A stretch of 64,000 nt of DNA from Roseateles depolymerans (GCF_003387155.1 NZ_QUMT01000001.1:434001-498000), one strand, 5' to 3'. Shown: positions 16,978-25,474, counted from the first letter of the stretch. Notes: a model not told the origin generated them from the sequence alone. Program-made: numbers and translations.

Positions 16978-17571
16978 ATGGGAAAGCGACTGTTCGATGT
17001 GATCTGTTCCGGCCTGGGCCTGCTGCTGCTCAGCCCGGTGCTGCTGTTGGTGGCGGTGTGGATCAAGCTCGACTCCCCCGGCCCGGTGATGTTCCGCCAG
17101 GAGCGGGTGGGGCGCTTTGGCCGGACCTTCCTCATCCACAAGTTCCGCACCATGCGGGTGGATGCGCCCGCGCTGGGGCCGCAGATCACCATCGGCGCGG
17201 ACCCGCGCATCACCCGCAGCGGCCAGTTCCTGCGCGCCAGCAAGCTGGACGAGCTGCCGCAGTTGTGGGACGTGCTGCGCGGTGCGATGAGCCTGGTGGG
17301 GCCGCGGCCGGAGGTGCCGCGTTACGTGGCGCTGTATCCGGCGGACCTGCGCGAGGTGGTGCTGTCGGTGCGGCCGGGCATCACCGATCCGGCGTCGCTG
17401 AGCTTTCGCAACGAAAGCGAACTGCTGGCCCGCGCGGCCGACCCCGAGCGCGAGTATGTGGAAGTGGTGATGCCGGCCAAGCTGAGGCTGGCGGCGGACT
17501 ACGTGCGCCAGGCCAGCCTGGTGACCGATGTGCGACTGATCTTCGCCACGCTGGGCGTGCTGCGCCGATGA
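16978..17571 (+). CDS. Undecaprenyl-phosphate sugar-1-phosphate transferase (PglC-like)
   Basis: A 197-residue monotopic phosphoglycosyl transferase. It has one N-terminal re-entrant membrane helix (FDVICSGLGLLLLSPVLLLVAVWIK), then the catalytic FRQERVGRFG and KFRTMR segments, the DELPQLW motif near residue 85 and SLVGPRPEVPRYV. It lacks the large N-terminal domain of WcaJ, so it is the short PglC form. It would start the cluster 1 glycan by moving the amino-dideoxy sugar phosphate to undecaprenyl phosphate. The ATG at 16978 lies 7 bp after the aminotransferase stop. Confidence 0.9.
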   Translation: MGKRLFDVICSGLGLLLLSPVLLLVAVWIKLDSPGPVMFRQERVGRFGRTFLIHKFRTMRVDAPALGPQITIGADPRITRSGQFLRASKLDELPQLWDVLRGAMSLVGPRPEVPRYVALYPADLREVVLSVRPGITDPASLSFRNESELLARAADPEREYVEVVMPAKLRLAADYVRQASLVTDVRLIFATLGVLRR

Positions 17572-17626
17572 ACCCTGCAGGCCCTTTCCCCATGAAGCCC
17601 CTGGCCTCGACACGAGACTGCTGACG

Positions 17627-19501
17627 ATGAACTGGTTGTCCCTGGATGCCTTCCTGACGCGCATCCGTCCCTATCGCGAGACCCTGGCCCTGGGCCTGGA
17701 CATGGTGGCGGTGGCGCTGGCGTGGCAGGCGACCTATCTGTTCCGGCTGGGGTTTGAACGCTGGTTCAGCGCGCGGCCCGGGTATGACGGCTGGGTGATG
17801 CTGGGTGTGGTCGCGGTGTATGGCTTGCTGCTGTGGCTGCTGCGGGTGCCCAAGGGCATGTGGCGGTTCTCCGGCTTTGGGGAGGTCAAGCGTCTGGCGG
17901 CGGTGTGCGTGACGGCGGGCCTGACCGCCGCGGTGGTGGTGCTGATGGCGCAGCTCACGGCGGTGCCACGCGCCGTGCTGGCGCTGCATCCGGTCTTCAC
18001 GCTGATGGCGCTGGCGATGATGCGCATGGGCTACCGCATGCTCTACGAGCACATGCGCAGCCGCATCAGCGGCAGTGCGCTGGAGCAGCGCCGCGCGCTG
18101 GTCATGGGCGCCGGCGATGCGGGCCGGCTGCTGGTGGCCGGCATCCAGCACCAGGCGGGGTGGGTGGTGGTCGGGTATCTGGACGACGCGCCGGAGAAGC
18201 GCGGCGCCCGGGTCGGCGGCGTGCCGGTGCTGGGCACCTTGCAGGAGGCGACGCGGTTTGCGGACCTGCACGGCATCACCCATGTGATCGTGGCCATGCC
18301 GGCGGCCAGCGCGGTGGAGCGGCGGCGTGCACTGGCCCTGGCCGGCCAGACCTCTCTGCCGGTGCTGACGGTGCCCAGCAGCGAGGAACTGCTGGCCGGC
18401 CGGGCAGTGAACCAGGTGCGGGACATCGAGCCCGAAGACCTGCTGGGCCGCGAGCCGGTGCAACTGGATGAGAACGGCATCAGCGACTGCATCAGCGGCA
18501 AGACGGTGCTGATCACCGGCGCCGGCGGCTCGATCGGATCGGAGCTGTGCCGGCAGGTGGCGCGTTATGGTCCGTCGCGCCTGGTGCTGCTGGAGCTGAG
18601 CGAGTTTGCGCTGTATTCGATCGAGCAGGAGCTGAGCGAGAAATTCCCGCACCTGCCGCTGGTGCGCCTCATCGGCGATGTGAAGGACCTGCCGCATCTG
18701 CGCTTCGTGATGCAGAAGCAGCGGCCGCAGGTGGTGTTCCATGCGGCGGCCTACAAGCATGTGCCGCTGATGGAGGAAGAGAACGCCTGGGCGGCCCTGC
18801 GCAACAACACGCTGGGGACGTACCACGCCTGCGTGGCGGCCGCTGAAGCGGGGGCGGAGCGGTTTGTGCTGATCAGCACCGACAAGGCGGTGAATCCGAC
18901 CAATGTGATGGGCGCCACCAAGCGGGCGGCCGAGCTGGTGATCAGCCACATGGCGGCGCAAGGGCACGGCACCAAGTTCATGGCGGTGCGCTTTGGCAAT
19001 GTGCTGGGGTCCAGCGGCAGCGTGATCCCGAAGTTCAAGGAACAGATTGCCAAGGGCGGCCCGGTGACGGTGACGCACCCGGACATCATCCGCTACTTCA
19101 TGACGATTCCAGAAGCGGCCCGTCTGGTGCTGCAGGCCGCGGCCATCGGGGAGTCCGGTCAGGTGATGGTGCTGGACATGGGCGATCCGGTGAAGATCGT
19201 CGACCTGGCTCGCGACATGATCCGGCTGGCCGGGCGCAGCGAGCAGGACATCGGCATCCGGTTCACCGGGCTGCGGCCGGGGGAGAAGCTCTATGAGGAG
19301 CTGATCGCGGATGCGGATACGACCTTGGCGACGCAGGTGCCTCGCGTCCGGATCGCGCGGCTGGGGGACCTGGCGGCGGATGGGGCGGTGGTGGAGTGGG
19401 TGAGGGCCGCTGCGGGGGGGCAGGAGTGGTCGAGGGAGACGGTGGTGGAAGGGTTGAAGCGGTTCCTTCCCGAGTACCGAGGTAATGTGTCGGGCGCCTG
19501 A
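17627..19501 (+). CDS. Membrane UDP-GlcNAc 4,6-dehydratase family protein (PglF/WbpM/CapD-like)
   Basis: A 624-residue protein with four to five N-terminal membrane helices (residues 20-125), a first Rossmann-like domain (RRALVMGAGDAGRLLV near residue 155), and the catalytic SDR domain beginning VLITGAGGSIGSEL near residue 292. The active site carries the altered motif STDKAVNPTNVMGATKR seen in this family. It dehydrates UDP-GlcNAc to UDP-4-keto-6-deoxy-GlcNAc, the substrate of the aminotransferase two genes upstream. It ends the tightly spaced part of cluster 1. Length and domain order are normal for the family. Confidence 0.92.
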   Translation: MNWLSLDAFLTRIRPYRETLALGLDMVAVALAWQATYLFRLGFERWFSARPGYDGWVMLGVVAVYGLLLWLLRVPKGMWRFSGFGEVKRLAAVCVTAGLTAAVVVLMAQLTAVPRAVLALHPVFTLMALAMMRMGYRMLYEHMRSRISGSALEQRRALVMGAGDAGRLLVAGIQHQAGWVVVGYLDDAPEKRGARVGGVPVLGTLQEATRFADLHGITHVIVAMPAASAVERRRALALAGQTSLPVLTVPSSEELLAGRAVNQVRDIEPEDLLGREPVQLDENGISDCISGKTVLITGAGGSIGSELCRQVARYGPSRLVLLELSEFALYSIEQELSEKFPHLPLVRLIGDVKDLPHLRFVMQKQRPQVVFHAAAYKHVPLMEEENAWAALRNNTLGTYHACVAAAEAGAERFVLISTDKAVNPTNVMGATKRAAELVISHMAAQGHGTKFMAVRFGNVLGSSGSVIPKFKEQIAKGGPVTVTHPDIIRYFMTIPEAARLVLQAAAIGESGQVMVLDMGDPVKIVDLARDMIRLAGRSEQDIGIRFTGLRPGEKLYEELIADADTTLATQVPRVRIARLGDLAADGAVVEWVRAAAGGQEWSRETVVEGLKRFLPEYRGNVSGA

Positions 19502-19594
19502 CTGATAATGACCGGATGATGACGGTCACCAGAAACCGTCACGCATTGCCCGGACGCTCTTCTGAGGTCCCGCGTTTCCTCGGAACTGCCTTCC

Positions 19595-21055
19595 ATGAAT
19601 CAACCAATCAGCTCAACGGCGGGTTTTGCCGGCGGCGCCAGTGCTGCGCGTTTCCGGAATGTCATCAGCCCTTCGGCCTGGCTCTATGTGGTCGGTCTGA
19701 ACGTCGCGCTGCAGTTGCCCTTCTGGGTGCTGAAGAACTTCTACAGCTTCCAGCGCCCCATCTTTAATGAAGACCTGATGCTGGCCATTCTGGTCTTTTC
19801 CATCAGCGCCCGCCTGGGCTGGTTGGTGCTCGCGGCAGCTCTGTTGGTGGATGTGGTCCGCATCGCATCGCTCAACTACCACTTCCTGAACGTCGCCGAC
19901 TTTATCGGCTCGGTCCGGTTCCTCAGCATGATGGACCTGGCGCCCTTCGTGACGTGGGCAGCTTTCGCGATGCTCTTCATGGGCGCGCTGTATCTGCTGA
20001 CGCTGCTGCAGTTGCTCAAACGCTGGCGAGCCCCGATGGCCGCGATCCAGATCGCCTTGATCGCAGGGGTGTTGCTGGCCGACGGCCTGAACGGATCGAT
20101 GCAAATGGCCGGGATCGGCCAGGACAAGCTGCGTGAGCCGTACAACGTGGGCGGAAGCCCCGTATGGAACCTCTACAAGATGCAGCAGGCAGTGTCGCCG
20201 CAAGCGAAGGGCTTGCAGCCGATTCCCTCCCATGCACGGGACAGCATTTTGCAGTGGCACGCGACGCACCCCTCCAGCAGCGTCTTGCTGGTGCTGGTGG
20301 AGTCCATGGGGCAGCCGGTCAGCCCGTCACTGAAAGATTGGCTGATGCGGCAGATTCAGTCGCCCGCTTTGTTGCAGCGCTGGACGCTGACGTCGGGCAA
20401 GGAGCGATTCTCGGGCTCCACCACGCACGGTGAACTCCGGGTGCTCTGCGGGCTGGACGGCGCTTACGACATGCTGGATACCAACAAAAGCCGCGATTGC
20501 CTGCCGCATCAACTTGGCGCTGATCAATTCGTTGCCGTGGGCTATCACGGGTTTCAGCTGTCCATGTTTGACCGAAACCGGTGGTGGGCGGTGGCCGGCT
20601 TGCAAGCGCACCACTTCGACTATCAACAGAGCGCGTCCCAGGTCAAGGATTGCCACGCGGTATTCAACGGCATTTGCGACCAGGAGGTGCTCCGTACCGC
20701 GCTTCAAACGGTCCAGAAACCTCGGCGCTTGGCTTACGTGGTCACCCTGGACACGCACCTGCCGCTCTCCACGGGCTCGGAGCCGCAGAGTCCGCAACTG
20801 GCCGGGTTATGTGCCCGCGCCGAAGTGAGCGCGGCCAGCTGTGCTTTGGTCGGTCAGTTGGGCGCCCTTCTGCGGGGTATGGCCACCCAACTAGAGGACA
20901 GCGACGCAACGCCGTATGTCGCCATCGTGGGAGACCATGCGCCGCCCTTCATCCGAACGGAGGACCGTCAGGCATTCCTGGCGCAAGAGGTTCCGTTCAT
21001 CCTGCTGGAGCCGCGCGACACGCCCCTGCACGAACCAATACCGAAGGCCCCCTGA
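19595..21055 (+). CDS. Sulfatase-fold membrane protein (possible phosphoethanolamine-type transferase)
   Basis: A 486-residue protein with four or five N-terminal membrane helices (about residues 25-165) and a periplasmic alkaline-phosphatase-superfamily domain. Recognisable pieces are SVLLVLVESMGQP (metal-binding Glu), FSGSTTHGELRVLCGL (candidate nucleophile Thr), VVTLDTHLPL and IVGDHAPPF (metal-binding Asp-His). This layout is that of transferases that move phosphoethanolamine or phosphoglycerol from phospholipid to glycans or lipid A. It is shorter than typical EptA proteins. By eye its codon use is less GC-biased than the genes before it. It is convergent with gmhA. Confidence 0.65.
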   Translation: MNQPISSTAGFAGGASAARFRNVISPSAWLYVVGLNVALQLPFWVLKNFYSFQRPIFNEDLMLAILVFSISARLGWLVLAAALLVDVVRIASLNYHFLNVADFIGSVRFLSMMDLAPFVTWAAFAMLFMGALYLLTLLQLLKRWRAPMAAIQIALIAGVLLADGLNGSMQMAGIGQDKLREPYNVGGSPVWNLYKMQQAVSPQAKGLQPIPSHARDSILQWHATHPSSSVLLVLVESMGQPVSPSLKDWLMRQIQSPALLQRWTLTSGKERFSGSTTHGELRVLCGLDGAYDMLDTNKSRDCLPHQLGADQFVAVGYHGFQLSMFDRNRWWAVAGLQAHHFDYQQSASQVKDCHAVFNGICDQEVLRTALQTVQKPRRLAYVVTLDTHLPLSTGSEPQSPQLAGLCARAEVSAASCALVGQLGALLRGMATQLEDSDATPYVAIVGDHAPPFIRTEDRQAFLAQEVPFILLEPRDTPLHEPIPKAP

Positions 21056-21083
21056 GGACAGCCAGCCGCCTGAGCCGTCCTCA
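21053..21083. terminator. Possible bidirectional terminator between the two glycan clusters
   Basis: TGAGGAC (21053-21059) and GTCCTCA (21077-21083) pair perfectly across a 17-nt loop, in the gap between the convergent sulfatase-fold gene and gmhA. No T run follows on either strand, so the assignment rests on position and stem only. Confidence 0.35.
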
Positions 21084-21093
21084 TGGGCACTCG

Positions 21094-21678
21094 TCACTCG
21101 AGGCCGGTGATTTTGATGTCGTTGTTGCAGAGGGTCTTCATGACCATGTGACCGAACATCAGATGGATGTCCTCGCACATCTGCATGTCGAAAGACGGCA
21201 CCAGGATATGGTGTTTGGCCAGCGGCAGCAGTTTGCCGCCGTCATAGCCCACCACGGCCAGCGTGTCGGCACCATGTGCGTTCGCATACTCCACTGCCTT
21301 CACCACGTTGGGCGAATTGCCACTGCCGCTGATGGCGATGACGAGGTCGCCTTCGTCCATCATCGACTTGAGCTGCCCCGCGAATACTTCGTCGTAGGAG
21401 AGGTCGTTCGCAAAGGCGGTGATCGCGCCAATGTTGTCGCACAGCGAGATGCCGCGGAACTTCCGGCCAGTGGCCAGATTGATCATCTTGTTCCAGTCGG
21501 TGATGTAGTGCGACGCGGTGGATGCGCTGCCGCCGTTGCCACAGGTGAAGATCTTCTTGCCCGCATCGAACTTGCTTCGGATGAGGTCAACGCCCGCCTG
21601 GAACTGGTCCAGGTTCATCGAGCTGGCGACCTTCGCATGAGCCGCGAAGTAATTGGCAACGGTGAAGGGAGTAGTCAT
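21094..21678 (-). CDS. gmhA: Sedoheptulose-7-phosphate isomerase, GmhA-like (SIS domain)
   Basis: A 194-residue SIS-domain isomerase. It has FTCGNGGSASTASHY near residue 47, ISGSGNSPNVVKAVEYA near residue 118, and the conserved C-terminal MCEDIHLMFGHMVM with catalytic Glu and His. It converts sedoheptulose 7-phosphate to D-glycero-D-manno-heptose 7-phosphate, the first step toward GDP- or ADP-heptose. It is last in the minus-strand cluster, 11 bp after the HddA-like kinase gene. That neighbour points to the GDP-heptose branch for a surface polysaccharide rather than core LPS heptose. Confidence 0.92.
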   Translation of the reverse strand: MTTPFTVANYFAAHAKVASSMNLDQFQAGVDLIRSKFDAGKKIFTCGNGGSASTASHYITDWNKMINLATGRKFRGISLCDNIGAITAFANDLSYDEVFAGQLKSMMDEGDLVIAISGSGNSPNVVKAVEYANAHGADTLAVVGYDGGKLLPLAKHHILVPSFDMQMCEDIHLMFGHMVMKTLCNNDIKITGLE

Positions 21679-21689
21679 GAGGATTCGAT

Positions 21690-22676
21690 TCAGGCAGCAG
21701 GTTGATAGAACACGATCTGGGCACCTGTACGGTCAAAGTTGAACTTCACCGGCAGCAGATCGGACAACGCGGCGGTAATGGCCGCATGGGTGTGGGGCGG
21801 AGCAAAGAACATCATGAAGCCGCCATTGCCGGCGCCCAGCAGCTTGCCGCCAAGCGCGCCGTGGCGCCTTCCCGCTTCGTACCAGCCGTCAATCTGAGGG
21901 TCGCTGATACCGGCCGACAACTGGGTCTTCAGACGCCAATTCTCGTCGAGGATGGTCCCAAAGTGGTCGAGCGTTCCCGACTCGAGCTCGGTCTTGAGGT
22001 CAAAAGCCAGCTGAACCATGCGGCGCATCAGCGCCTTGCGGTCGGGCAGTGCCAAGGCTTTGGATTGTTGCGCCAGCACCGCGGACGCGCTGCGGGTGCG
22101 GCCGGTGAAGAACACGAGCGTCGAATCTTCCAGCGTCTTGAGCAGCGCGGGGCTGCAGATGACCGGGTCTACCGAGACGGCCTCGTCGGGATGGAAGCGG
22201 ATGAGGTTCAAGCCTCCGAACGCGGCCGCATACTGGTCCTGCTTGCCGATGGGCTCGCCACAGCGGTCAATCTCGATCTCGCAGGCCTGACGCGCCAGCG
22301 TCGCCTTGGAGGCGAACTGGTTCTTGTAGGCATACAGCGCATTGAGCAGGCCCACGGTGTAGCTGCTGGACGATCCCAAACCGGAACCCTTGGAGGGAAT
22401 GTCGGCCATGGACGCGATCTCGATACCACCGGGGATGTCCAGCAGCTGCAAGGCTTCCCGCACCAGCGGATGAGCCACTTGCGCCGGCGTGTCGACCTCC
22501 TCGGTCTGGTTGTAGCTCAAGCGAATACGGCCGTCGAACTTGGGGTTGACGGCGATGTACATGTACTTGTCGATGGAGGTCGACAGCACGGCGCCCAGTT
22601 CTTCCCGGTAGAAGGCGGGCATGTCACTGCCACCGCCGACGTAGCTCATGCGCAGGGGAGTCTTGCTAAGAATCAT
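21690..22676 (-). CDS. hddA: D-glycero-alpha-D-manno-heptose-7-phosphate kinase, HddA-like (GHMP family)
   Basis: A 328-residue GHMP kinase. It has the N-terminal substrate element SKTPLRMSYVGGGSDMPAFY, the ATP-binding loop SKGSGLGSSSSYTVGLLNAL near residue 100, and the C-terminal GNGGFMMFFAPP motif. HddA phosphorylates C1 of heptose 7-phosphate with alpha configuration, giving the 1,7-bisphosphate that feeds GDP-heptose. It lies between gmhA (11 bp gap) and the HddC-GmhB fusion gene (4 bp overlap), so the three are co-translated. The genetic context makes HddA more likely than fucokinase-type relatives. Confidence 0.92.
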   Translation of the reverse strand: MILSKTPLRMSYVGGGSDMPAFYREELGAVLSTSIDKYMYIAVNPKFDGRIRLSYNQTEEVDTPAQVAHPLVREALQLLDIPGGIEIASMADIPSKGSGLGSSSSYTVGLLNALYAYKNQFASKATLARQACEIEIDRCGEPIGKQDQYAAAFGGLNLIRFHPDEAVSVDPVICSPALLKTLEDSTLVFFTGRTRSASAVLAQQSKALALPDRKALMRRMVQLAFDLKTELESGTLDHFGTILDENWRLKTQLSAGISDPQIDGWYEAGRRHGALGGKLLGAGNGGFMMFFAPPHTHAAITAALSDLLPVKFNFDRTGAQIVFYQPAA

Positions 22677-24598
22677 GACAGGCTGGTCGTGGTCGAAAGA
22701 TGATGCGTGGCCTGGCTGGCGCTGGCGCGCACGACCGGGATTTCGTCGCGTTCACGGGAATCCAGGCGATGTTGAAGATCAGCGTCGTTTTCGCCGCGCC
22801 ACAGGTAGTCGGCACTCAGGCGGGAGCGACGCTCCGTGTCGGGAAGATCCAGGAAGACGCGAACATCCGCCAGGGCATTCAGTTCCGGATCCATCAAGGC
22901 AGGAACGCCTTCGACGATCACCAGGTCCTCAGGGCCGATCGACACCTGGCGGCCGGGCAGCACTTCGCGACTTTTCCGCGCATACGTCGGAACCTGCACG
23001 AGGTGCCGGACATTGGAAGCCAGGACCGGCAGCAGGGCGGCCTTGAACGCTTGCAGGTCGTAGCGTTGCAGCACGCCACTGCCTTCCACACGCTCGCCGG
23101 CTTGACGCAGCCATCCATCCAGGGACAGCACATGCACCGCCGTGCGAGCATCCCGCAGTTGCTCCGCCAGCAGTCGGGCCGTGGACGACTTTCCGGCGCG
23201 GGCGGGGCCGGCGATCAACACCAGACGCGCACTGGCCGCGGCGGCACTGACGGGCAGCAGCCGACGGGACAGGGTGGGATGGCCGTCCAGAATCCAATGC
23301 ACCGCAGCGGAGAGGTCCGGCATGACATAGTCCGCCTCGACGTCGTATTTCGCGTCCAGGCCGGCGTGTCCGGTGCGCACCAGCACGGTCCGAAGGCCTG
23401 CGCGTTGCCCGGCCAACAGGTCCCCTGTGGTGTCGCCGATCATCCACGACTGACCCCGGTCAATCGACAGCTCCCGCACGGCGCGATCGATCATGCCGGT
23501 GCGCGGCTTGCGGCAGTCACAGTCGATCTTGAGCGCTGGAACTTCGCCGGGGAAGCCTTTGTCCGGATGGTGCGGGCAGAGGTACATCCGGTCCAGGTAG
23601 GCCTTGCTGGCTCCGAGTTGATGGTCCAGCACCGCATGGATGCGCTCGAGTTCTGACCAGGTCACGTCCCCTCGCGCCACGACCGGCTGGTTGGTCACCC
23701 CCACCGCCAGGACCCCCGCGCGATTGAGACGCCGCACCGCATCCCCCACGCCGGGAATCAACTGGAGTTGGTCGGGGCGGGACAGGTGGTTGACCTCGAC
23801 ATTGAGCGTGCCGTCGCGGTCCAGGAACACTGCCCTGCGCGGGTTGCGACCCGAGAGGCGCTCCGGCAGGCCCGCAGTGATGTCGCGCTCCACTTTGTCC
23901 AGGCGCTCCGGCGTGCCCATGTCCTTGATGTATTCCGGCGTGACATGCGCCTGCAGCCGCAGCCCCTTTTCCAGCATCGCCGGGAAGGTGTGCTTGGCAA
24001 GATCGGACTTGCGGTCCAGGGGGATGACGCCCGGCAACGCGTCGCGTTCCATCACGTACATCGCCGCATTCACGAGGTTGCGGTAGGCCGCACCGTCGGG
24101 ATGCGGGTAAGCATGCACCGCCAGGACCCGGCCCTGGTCGTCCACTTCCACCAGGTCCGAGTCGTGCGGATGGTCGTTGGGATGCAGGAGCAGCGTGGCG
24201 GCAGCCTCGGCATCGGAGTGATGGCGCCACAGGGCCGAGAGGTCGACATCCGCAAAGGTGTCGCCATACAGCACCAGGAAGCGGCGGTCCATCGCGCCGA
24301 GCGCATCAACGAGGGCGCCGGCGGTGCCGCGCGCCTCCCCCTCCACGCAGTAGTGCAGTTCGACCCCGAATGCGCTCCCGTCGCCGAAGTGGGCGCGGAT
24401 GGTTTCGTGTTCGTAATGCACCAGCAAGGCGATGCGGGTGAAGCCGTGGCGGCGGCACAGCTCGATCTGATGCTGCAGCACGGGACGCCCGTGGATGGGC
24501 GCCATCGGCTTGGGCAGATTGCCGGTGCGCACCTTGAGTCGAGTACCCATGCCACCGGCAAGGATGGCCACGGTGCAGGGTCCAGAGGGCTGAGTCAT
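22673..24598 (-). CDS. Three-domain fusion: HddC-like nucleotidyltransferase + GmhB-like HAD phosphatase + uridine-kinase-like P-loop domain
   Basis: A 641-residue protein with three complete-looking domains. Residues 9-245: sugar nucleotidyltransferase (ILAGGMGTRLK, PKPMAPIHGRPVL, YGDTFADVD) like HddC, which makes GDP-D-glycero-D-manno-heptose. Residues 254-440: HAD-IIIA phosphatase like GmhB, with DRDGT nucleophile at D260/D262, VTNQ at 301-304, zinc-site residues C341, H343, C360, C362, and GDTTGDLLAG near 388. Residues 457-625: P-loop kinase with Walker A GPARAGKSS (K470), LSLDGWLR and VIVEGVPAL, resembling uridine kinase. The ATG at 24598 starts MTQPSGP. The first two activities complete the pathway of the next two genes; the third has no assigned substrate. 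Confidence 0.88.
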   Translation of the reverse strand: MTQPSGPCTVAILAGGMGTRLKVRTGNLPKPMAPIHGRPVLQHQIELCRRHGFTRIALLVHYEHETIRAHFGDGSAFGVELHYCVEGEARGTAGALVDALGAMDRRFLVLYGDTFADVDLSALWRHHSDAEAAATLLLHPNDHPHDSDLVEVDDQGRVLAVHAYPHPDGAAYRNLVNAAMYVMERDALPGVIPLDRKSDLAKHTFPAMLEKGLRLQAHVTPEYIKDMGTPERLDKVERDITAGLPERLSGRNPRRAVFLDRDGTLNVEVNHLSRPDQLQLIPGVGDAVRRLNRAGVLAVGVTNQPVVARGDVTWSELERIHAVLDHQLGASKAYLDRMYLCPHHPDKGFPGEVPALKIDCDCRKPRTGMIDRAVRELSIDRGQSWMIGDTTGDLLAGQRAGLRTVLVRTGHAGLDAKYDVEADYVMPDLSAAVHWILDGHPTLSRRLLPVSAAAASARLVLIAGPARAGKSSTARLLAEQLRDARTAVHVLSLDGWLRQAGERVEGSGVLQRYDLQAFKAALLPVLASNVRHLVQVPTYARKSREVLPGRQVSIGPEDLVIVEGVPALMDPELNALADVRVFLDLPDTERRSRLSADYLWRGENDADLQHRLDSRERDEIPVVRASASQATHHLSTTTSLS

Positions 24599-24629
24599 GG
24601 GGTGGTCGTAGGACAGGGGCAAGGCCGGT

Positions 24630-25463
24630 TCAACCTTTTCGAAGCAGCAAGTGGTGGAACACCCGCTCCTGGATGGGGGCCGGGATGATGCGCCAGGTGG
24701 CGATGGCCAGCAGACCCAACAGGCGCCGCGGCAGTTGCCGTGTGCTGAAGTTCTTTGTCCGTGCGCGCAGGTTGAATTGCCAGTGCTGGGGATTGCGACG
24801 CGTCGACTGCTGGCGGTAGCGCACCAGCACCTCGGTGAGATTGGCAAAGCGTGCGCCCTGGTTGAGCAGACGCAACCACAGGTCCAGGTCTTCCGCAAAG
24901 CGGAAGCTCGGATCGTAGGGGCCGGTGCCTCCCAGGACCGCCTTGCGCATCATCACCGTGGGATGGGCGATCGGGGTGGTCGTCTGGAAGCGTCGTTCGA
25001 TGGTCTTGTGATCCGGCGGGTACTCGCGCACGGCGATGACCCCGCGGTCCGCGCTGAAGATCTCCAGCCCGCCGCCCACGACATCGACATCCGGATGTTG
25101 GTCCAGGAAAGCGACCTGGCGTTCCAGGCGTGAAGGCAGACAGATGTCGTCGGAATCGAAGCGGGCGATCAGGGGGGCACGTGCCTGGCTGATGCCCAGG
25201 TTCAGACTTGCGGCCAGACCGATGCGGGTGTCCGGATGGATGTAGCGAAAGCGGGCATCGCGCTCACACAGTGCCCGGCAGGTGGCAGCCGCTTCCGGCT
25301 TCGTGCTTTCGTCGATTACGAGGCATTCGAAGTCCTTCAGTGTCTGGGCAGCGATGCTGTCAAGACTGGCCGTCATGACCTCGGCGGACTCATTGAAGGC
25401 CGGCATCACGACCGTGACGCGGGGCACGGCGCGGAGCTCCGGCGTGGAACGTGTAGTAGACAT
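24630..25463 (-). CDS. Glycosyltransferase family 2
   Basis: A 277-residue GT-A transferase. It opens PRVTVVMPAFNESAEVMTASLDSI, has the first donor-binding aspartates in CLVIDE and the DXD-like motif in ARFDSDDICLPSRLE near residue 105, and the acceptor-side FRFAEDLDLWLRLL. It would add one sugar of the cluster 2 repeat unit in the cytoplasm. The ATG at 25463 gives a standard N-terminus; a TTG at 25478, overlapping the upstream stop and preceded by AAGGG, is an alternative that adds five residues. A 31-bp gap separates it from the fusion gene. Confidence 0.88.
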   Translation of the reverse strand: MSTTRSTPELRAVPRVTVVMPAFNESAEVMTASLDSIAAQTLKDFECLVIDESTKPEAAATCRALCERDARFRYIHPDTRIGLAASLNLGISQARAPLIARFDSDDICLPSRLERQVAFLDQHPDVDVVGGGLEIFSADRGVIAVREYPPDHKTIERRFQTTTPIAHPTVMMRKAVLGGTGPYDPSFRFAEDLDLWLRLLNQGARFANLTEVLVRYRQQSTRRNPQHWQFNLRARTKNFSTRQLPRRLLGLLAIATWRIIPAPIQERVFHHLLLRKG

Positions 25464-25474
25464 GGTTTGGCCGG

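Noticed and set aside
14931-17243. 770-residue open frame on the minus strand opposite the methyltransferase and aminotransferase genes
   Set aside because: No recognisable domain; it covers parts of three real genes and their gaps.
19516-19767. 83-residue frame starting before the sulfatase-fold gene
   Set aside because: Overlaps the N-terminus of a supported gene in another frame and has no motif; a GATAAT at 19504 may instead be a promoter box of that gene.
24599-24898. N-terminal extension of 100 residues to the fusion protein
   Set aside because: It overlaps the upstream glycosyltransferase gene and reads as Cys/Ser/Arg-rich shadow; MTQPSGP at 24598 leads straight into the nucleotidyltransferase signature.
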